Of a DNA stretch of 46,782 nucleotides, positions 43,063 through 46,782 are shown piece by piece (position 1 is the first letter of the stretch; the number at the start of each line of letters is the position of its first letter). The stretch comes from Thermoplasmata archaeon (GTDB lineage: Archaea; Thermoplasmatota; Thermoplasmata; Thermoplasmatales; Thermoplasmataceae), in the NCBI GenBank assembly GCA_021803655.1, contig JAJZLK010000040.1, positions 1 to 46,782 of the forward strand, read 5' to 3'. Position numbers and translations under genes: made by a program. Under the pieces are notes generated by a model. The model had not been told where the DNA came from. It saw only the letters and a program-made list of their open reading frames with translations, and ran no database searches.

Positions 43063-43527
43063 ATGAAATGGGTTACAAGAGAAAAGGCAAAGGTAGATAG
43101 AATTGCATGTCCCTGGGTGATAAGCAGATTCGTCGACAAGGAGGCTGAATTCCTTTTTGTCCCTGCAGATAAAGTTCTTGAAACAGCACAGAAAACGGGG
43201 GCCATACCTTTCGACACTCCCGGAGCAGAGTTGATGCATTACGAACAGGATGGAAAGGAGTTTGTCAGCTTCGATGCAGTGATCCGAAAATACGGTCTCA
43301 AGGACCCCACATTACTCGAGTTCGCGAAGATAGTCAGAGGAGCGGATGCTAACATCCCGGATGCTCCTGCTGAATCCCCCGGTCTTGAGGCAGCAGCCCT
43401 GGGCTTCAGGGAAATATGCAAGGATGACCATGAAAATATGAAGCTGCAGTTTCCTCTGTACGACGCACTGTACCAGTATACCAAGGACAGACTCGATCGC
43501 GGATTACACCTTGAACATTCAAGGTAG
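43063..43527 (+). CDS. ChrB C-terminal-domain (chromate resistance type) protein
   Basis: 154 residues from ATG 43063. MKWVTREKAKVDRIACPWVI and the following FLFVPADKV, with PFDTPGAELMHYEQDG, match the conserved region of the chromate-resistance domain (Chrome_Resist, ChrB C-terminus). In bacteria ChrB is a regulator or sensor of ChrA efflux; here there is no N-terminal DNA-binding part and no ChrA nearby, so the function may differ. GGATTAATAC (43025-43034) places the start near 43056. The frame is open upstream from 42967 but this would precede the promoter. Confidence 0.82.
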   Translation: MKWVTREKAKVDRIACPWVISRFVDKEAEFLFVPADKVLETAQKTGAIPFDTPGAELMHYEQDGKEFVSFDAVIRKYGLKDPTLLEFAKIVRGADANIPDAPAESPGLEAAALGFREICKDDHENMKLQFPLYDALYQYTKDRLDRGLHLEHSR

Positions 43528-43553
43528 CTGGATCACATTTCCGGGGTAATCAT

Positions 43554-44444
43554 ATGCTGAAAAAGAGCCATAGGATACTTCTTCCCCCGCATGAGGGCGG
43601 AGAGTTTGATCACGCGGACGTGTATCTACCGACTGGGGTTGTCTTTGCTGCGCACACTACGAACGGCACTGTAGATGTTATTGATGGAATCTCAAAATCA
43701 TACCTCTATTCTGTTGAAGACTGTCCTGGCGGAAGCGGTGTCCTGAGCGGAAGACTTTCGCCTGTCATATTTGCGGCGTCCAGGTCTAATGGACATATCC
43801 TCGAAATAAACGCCAGAACCGGTCAAATTGAGCTGAAATTCAATACCGGTCCAAAGCCAAACGGTCTCGCCCTTGACGAAGAAAGACGACATCTCATGGT
43901 GGCCGATGTAGAGGATAACAGAGCAAGGTTTCATGACACTGTGAGCGGAAAATCCATCGGTACGGTGGAACTCCGGGGTCGGCCCAGATGGGCGGCATAT
44001 AACTCCGATCTGGATGAGTTCATGGTAAACATCAGAGATCCGTCAGGAGTAGAATTCATACAGGGCAGAACACTGAAATCTGCCAGATTCGTGAGCATTT
44101 CTCACAAAGGACCCCATGGACTCGCCATACACAACAACACGGCATATGTGGCCTGCGACGACGGTTTCCTGACAACAATCGACCTCCAAACGCTGGAGGA
44201 GAGAGAGTCTGCTGAACTGGCGGGACCTCCGGATGTGCTGTGGTACAACGTCAGGAAGGATCTTGTATACTGCGCGGTAGGCGAACCGGGCATGCTTCAG
44301 GTTTTTTCTGGAAAGACTCTGGAAAAGTTACAGGAAATTAGTACGGAATATGGTGCACATACATTTGCATTCGACGAAAAACGACAGGCACTGTACGTCC
44401 TTCTTCCTGAAAGCTGTGCTGCAGACGTTTACATGGAAGAGTAG
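43554..44444 (+). CDS. YncE-like beta-propeller protein
   Basis: 296 residues. Repeats of about 42 residues, including FDHADVYLPTGVVFAAHT, PKPNGLALDEERRHLMVAD, GPHGLAIHNNTAYVACD and GAHTFAFDEKRQALYVLLP, form a six- or seven-bladed propeller. No signal peptide is visible, so it is probably cytoplasmic. It begins 26 bases after the ChrB-like gene and is probably cotranscribed; this pairing suggests the two act together in metal or redox response. Function unproven. Confidence 0.78.
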   Translation: MLKKSHRILLPPHEGGEFDHADVYLPTGVVFAAHTTNGTVDVIDGISKSYLYSVEDCPGGSGVLSGRLSPVIFAASRSNGHILEINARTGQIELKFNTGPKPNGLALDEERRHLMVADVEDNRARFHDTVSGKSIGTVELRGRPRWAAYNSDLDEFMVNIRDPSGVEFIQGRTLKSARFVSISHKGPHGLAIHNNTAYVACDDGFLTTIDLQTLEERESAELAGPPDVLWYNVRKDLVYCAVGEPGMLQVFSGKTLEKLQEISTEYGAHTFAFDEKRQALYVLLPESCAADVYMEE

Positions 44445-44526
44445 TGTTGCACCGGCATATCACAAGAGATTGTCTAAGTACGTGAATATGCAATCTTAAT
44501 TATCTCGATTTGATCTCGTCATTCAC

Positions 44527-44955
44527 ATGTCTGTCCTGATTGATATTCTGGGAGGGATACACGGTTTGATCGGCATTCTCTGGGCATTTTCCCTGATATG
44601 GCTAACCCTGATGCTTACGGGCGAGTCGAGGGAAAGTAAGGGATTCTCAGACAGACTGCAGAAAACAGGATTGTTTGGAAGGATAACCGGTGGCATGGCC
44701 ATAATTCTCGGTATCATTCTGACTGGTGTTTCCAGTTATTATGGACAACTTTCTCCCATCGGTTCCCTTTCGTTTTACCTCATATCCTCCGGGATAATTC
44801 TTGCAATCGTTGCCTACGTGATTATCGGAGAGGGGTTTGTAATGAGAAAACTGAAGAGCTATGCAACTGAAAAGAGCCTTGTTGCACTGGTGGAACTTGA
44901 GACCATGCTGTCGCTGGCAGTCATTATATTGATGGTAGTAGGCACTGCCGCTTGA
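44527..44955 (+). CDS. Membrane protein with four helices, family unknown
   Basis: 142 residues, four hydrophobic helices (about 5-30, 50-70, 78-100, 120-140) and few charged residues between. The motif GGIHGLIGILWAFSLIWL near the start and the loop GESRESKGFSDRLQK suggest a DUF2269-like or copper-resistance-related small integral membrane protein, but I cannot assign it. CTTAATTATC (44495-44504) is centred 27 bases before the ATG, so the message is probably leaderless and independent of the propeller gene. Confidence 0.55.
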   Translation: MSVLIDILGGIHGLIGILWAFSLIWLTLMLTGESRESKGFSDRLQKTGLFGRITGGMAIILGIILTGVSSYYGQLSPIGSLSFYLISSGIILAIVAYVIIGEGFVMRKLKSYATEKSLVALVELETMLSLAVIILMVVGTAA

Positions 44956-45163
44956 ACAGGTGAGTTCTCGGAAATAACCTTCCTGGAAGTTTCTGATTAC
45001 GCAAAGTGATCAGGAGGCATCCATTGCAGGCACTAGAGTGTGGATTCTACTGTCTTTCTGCGCCATGAAAGAGAATATCACGGAAGTGTCTCACGTTTTC
45101 CGCTGTGAGAGGGAAATTCTGGAAAAAGTTCAACGGAATCCTGAAATTATTGCTTGAAAAGAA

Positions 45164-45174
45164 GGTTAAATACC
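45164..45174 (+). promoter_or_regulatory. TATA box for glutamate dehydrogenase
   Basis: GGTTAAATACC predicts a start near 45195, leaving a leader of about 23 bases that contains AGGTGAAT. This is an exception to the leaderless pattern elsewhere and decides ATG 45218 over the upstream GTG at 45179. Confidence 0.5.
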
Positions 45175-45217
45175 AAAGGTGCGATTCCCACACGCCTTTA
45201 CAGGCAAAGGTGAATGT

Positions 45218-46480
45218 ATGCCCACAGGTATAAAGGAAGACTTAGATCCTTTTGATATAGCACAAAAACAACTGGATAAAGCAGCGAAGGTTATAAATCT
45301 GGACAAGCAGGCTCTGGAGATCCTGAGGGAACCTATGCAGATTCTTCAGGTAAGACTCCCGGTAAAGATGGACAACGGTGAGACAGAAGTATTCACTGGT
45401 TTCAGGGTCCATTACAACAACGCAAGAGGCCCGACAAAGGGTGGCATAAGATTCCACCCGGAAGAGAGCCTTTCAACGGTCAAGGCACTGTCAGCGTGGA
45501 TGACTTGGAAGACCGCAATAGTGGGAATCCCACTCGGTGGAGCAAAGGGTGGAATAATCTGCGATCCGAAAAAGATGAGCATGGGTGAACTTGAGAGACT
45601 CAGCAGGGCATATGTCAGATCAATAGGAGAGTTCATTGGCCCTGAAATTGACGTCCCTGCACCGGACGTTTACACGACTCCGCAGATTATGGCATGGATG
45701 ATGGATGAATATGAGAACATCGTCAGAAAATCGGCTCCTGGCGTAATTACGGGCAAGCCGCTTGAGCTTGGAGGTTCACTTGGCAGGGGAGATGCCACTG
45801 CCAGAGGCGGACTTTTTGTCCTGAGAGAGGGTGCTAAGAAGGTTGGACTCGATCTATCAAAGGCAACTGTTGCGATTCAGGGATTCGGTAATGCTGGACA
45901 GTTCGCTGTGAAACTCGTCAAGGAAATGTTCGGTTCAAAGGTTGTCGCGGTATCCGATACCAAGGGAGGAATATATGCCAAGGATGGGATCGATTACCAG
46001 AAACTTCTCGATCACAAGAAGAAGACCGGTACCGTTGAGAATTTCCCAGGTTCAAAGAACATAACAAACGAAGAACTTCTTGAACTTGGCGTGGATGTCC
46101 TCATTCCAGCTGCGATTGAAAACCAGATCACCAGGAGCAATGCGGACAAGATCAAGGCAAAGATAGTCCTTGAACTGGCGAATGGCCCAACAACACCTGA
46201 AGCTGACGAGATACTGTACAAGAAGAAGATCCTTCTGCTTCCTGATTTCCTGTCGAACTCCGGAGGAGTCACTGTGTCATATTTCGAGTGGACCCAGAAC
46301 ATCTCAGGGTTTTACTGGACAGAGGAGGAGGTTTATTCCAGGCTTGATCAGAAACTTACAGAATCTGCGCATGCTGTTCTTGATGCTTCAGAAAAATACA
46401 AGGTCGACCCAAGAACGGCCGCCTACACGATTTCCATTAAGAGAGTGGCGGACGCGATGAAACTCAGGGGCTGGTATTAA
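45218..46480 (+). CDS. gdhA: Glutamate dehydrogenase (NAD(P)-dependent, hexameric)
   Basis: 420 residues, usual for archaeal GDH. Substrate and catalytic residues are in [12 protein letters not shown] and [14 protein letters not shown] (catalytic Lys). The coenzyme domain starts with [16 protein letters not shown] (Rossmann Gly motif GFGNAG). It interconverts glutamate with 2-oxoglutarate and ammonia. Coenzyme preference cannot be read from the motif alone. Monocistronic, with a Shine-Dalgarno AGGTGA nine bases before ATG 45218. Confidence 0.96.
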   Translation: MPTGIKEDLDPFDIAQKQLDKAAKVINLDKQALEILREPMQILQVRLPVKMDNGETEVFTGFRVHYNNARGPTKGGIRFHPEESLSTVKALSAWMTWKTAIVGIPLGGAKGGIICDPKKMSMGELERLSRAYVRSIGEFIGPEIDVPAPDVYTTPQIMAWMMDEYENIVRKSAPGVITGKPLELGGSLGRGDATARGGLFVLREGAKKVGLDLSKATVAIQGFGNAGQFAVKLVKEMFGSKVVAVSDTKGGIYAKDGIDYQKLLDHKKKTGTVENFPGSKNITNEELLELGVDVLIPAAIENQITRSNADKIKAKIVLELANGPTTPEADEILYKKKILLLPDFLSNSGGVTVSYFEWTQNISGFYWTEEEVYSRLDQKLTESAHAVLDASEKYKVDPRTAAYTISIKRVADAMKLRGWY

Positions 46481-46490
46481 CCACCCTGAG

Positions 46491-46503
46491 CAAAATTATT
46501 TTT
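46491..46503 (+). promoter_or_regulatory. TATA-like box of tRNA-Gly
   Basis: CAAAATTATTTTT is centred about 30 bases upstream of the tRNA 5' end. Confidence 0.45.
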
Positions 46504-46526
46504 CACCGGAAACATGTGGTTTCGAA

Positions 46527-46615
46527 GCGGGAATAGTGTAGTGGTTATCACAGGGGCTTCCCAATCGTGAAAGAGGAAAAAGCCCTTAACCCGGGTTCAA
46601 ATCCCGGTTCCCGCA
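46527..46615 (+). tRNA. tRNA-Gly (CCC) with a 17-nt intron
   Basis: 89 bases including the intron. Acceptor GCGGGAA pairs with TTCCCGC; the T arm is CCGGG-TTCAAAT-CCCGG. The anticodon region reads GGGGC-TTCCCA, then 17 intron bases (46564-46580), then A-GCCCT. TTCC in the anticodon loop pairs with GGAA in the intron, with CAA and AAA bulges on either side, a canonical bulge-helix-bulge at position 37/38. After splicing the loop is TTCCCAA with anticodon CCC. CCA is not encoded. Confidence 0.93.
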
Positions 46616-46734
46616 TTTCTGTAGTAACGGGTCACAACTGAGTGCCCCGTCCGCATTCTATGGTTTTTGCCAGAAATATCGCTCATTTGCCTGCACTCAT
46701 TTCTGAGAAGCAGCAGAGCGGTTCGGGCCGAACC

Positions 46735-46782
46735 TTATTCCGACCTCTTGACTGGAGCAGTGTATGTTCCAGGAACAGTCTT
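46735..46782 (-). CDS. C-terminal end of an unidentified gene
   Basis: Fifteen codons before TAA, translating to KTVPGTYTAPVKRSE. The frame stays open to the window edge. Too short to assign; the ending APVKRSE gives no family. It would run into the window from the right, converging with the gdhA and tRNA genes. Confidence 0.3.
   Translation of the reverse strand, partial: KTVPGTYTAPVKRSE

Noticed and set aside
45066-45158. 30-residue frame before gdhA
   Set aside because: No ribosome site or promoter, no conservation evidence; too weak to list as a gene.
1-46782. CRISPR array or cas genes
   Set aside because: I saw no regularly spaced repeats of 24-37 bases and no Cas motifs anywhere in the window.

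Overview
The window is archaeal and fits an acidophilic, oxygen-respiring member of the Thermoplasmatales or a close Thermoplasmata relative. The archaeal markers are two TFB genes, Gar1, Pcc1, eS17, a Nog1-type GTPase, a split GMP synthetase amidotransferase, archaeal-type GluRS and a tRNA intron with a bulge-helix-bulge. Bacterial-type GrpE-DnaK-DnaJ and GyrA/GyrB sit among them, which is known for this lineage. Surface proteins are rich in N-glycosylation sequons. Many first-in-operon genes have a TATA-like box centred about 26 bases before the start codon (ATG, GTG or TTG), implying leaderless mRNAs. I used this spacing to choose starts. Internal operon genes instead show GGTG/GGAGG sites or ATGA overlaps.

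Layout. 1-4524 (minus): respiratory operon of a small membrane protein, oxidase subunits II and I, a three-module cupredoxin and heme O synthase (cut by the window edge). 4631-9827 (plus): M50 intramembrane protease, then grpE-dnaK-dnaJ. 9992-15947: HNH nuclease, universal stress protein, eS17, thiolase plus enoyl-CoA hydratase, a PLP cysteine-synthase-like enzyme (minus) and a GNAT acetyltransferase. 15944-18533 (minus): three-gene ABC-2 exporter. 18743-21142: large beta-helix surface protein.

21691-26560 is a decayed integrated element. It lies between tRNA-Asp, whose 3' end has a near-copy at 26321-26334, and the start of a tyrosine recombinase gene interrupted by two in-frame TAG codons. 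Inside are a broken D5/P4-type primase-helicase, a broken Sm-like gene, small ORFs, a ribbon-helix-helix reading frame overlapping a zinc-finger frame, and an intact hicBA toxin-antitoxin pair. A 48-residue ribbon-helix-helix gene lies just outside the proposed att copy.

26804-33447 (minus): two related proteins of unknown function, gyrA, gyrB and a small ORF. 33560-40747: DUF1059-like protein, Nog1-like GTPase and gltX; then tfb-guaAa-PRC (minus) divergent from gar1-tfb; Pcc1, tRNA-Leu and a methyltransferase. 40801-42148 is a complete IS5-like element with perfect 18-bp inverted repeats and a 4-bp target duplication. 42346-46480: membrane proteins, a ChrB C-terminal-type protein with a beta-propeller partner, and glutamate dehydrogenase. 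The window closes with tRNA-Gly(CCC), which carries a 17-nt intron, and the tail of a minus-strand gene.

The most unusual content is the respiratory operon (unusual HPIVY motif in CoxA, cupredoxin with one complete and two degenerate copper sites), the tRNA-Asp element with its double-amber integrase, and the uncharacterised protein pair beside gyrase. Nothing was searched against a database; family names rest on motifs and recall.
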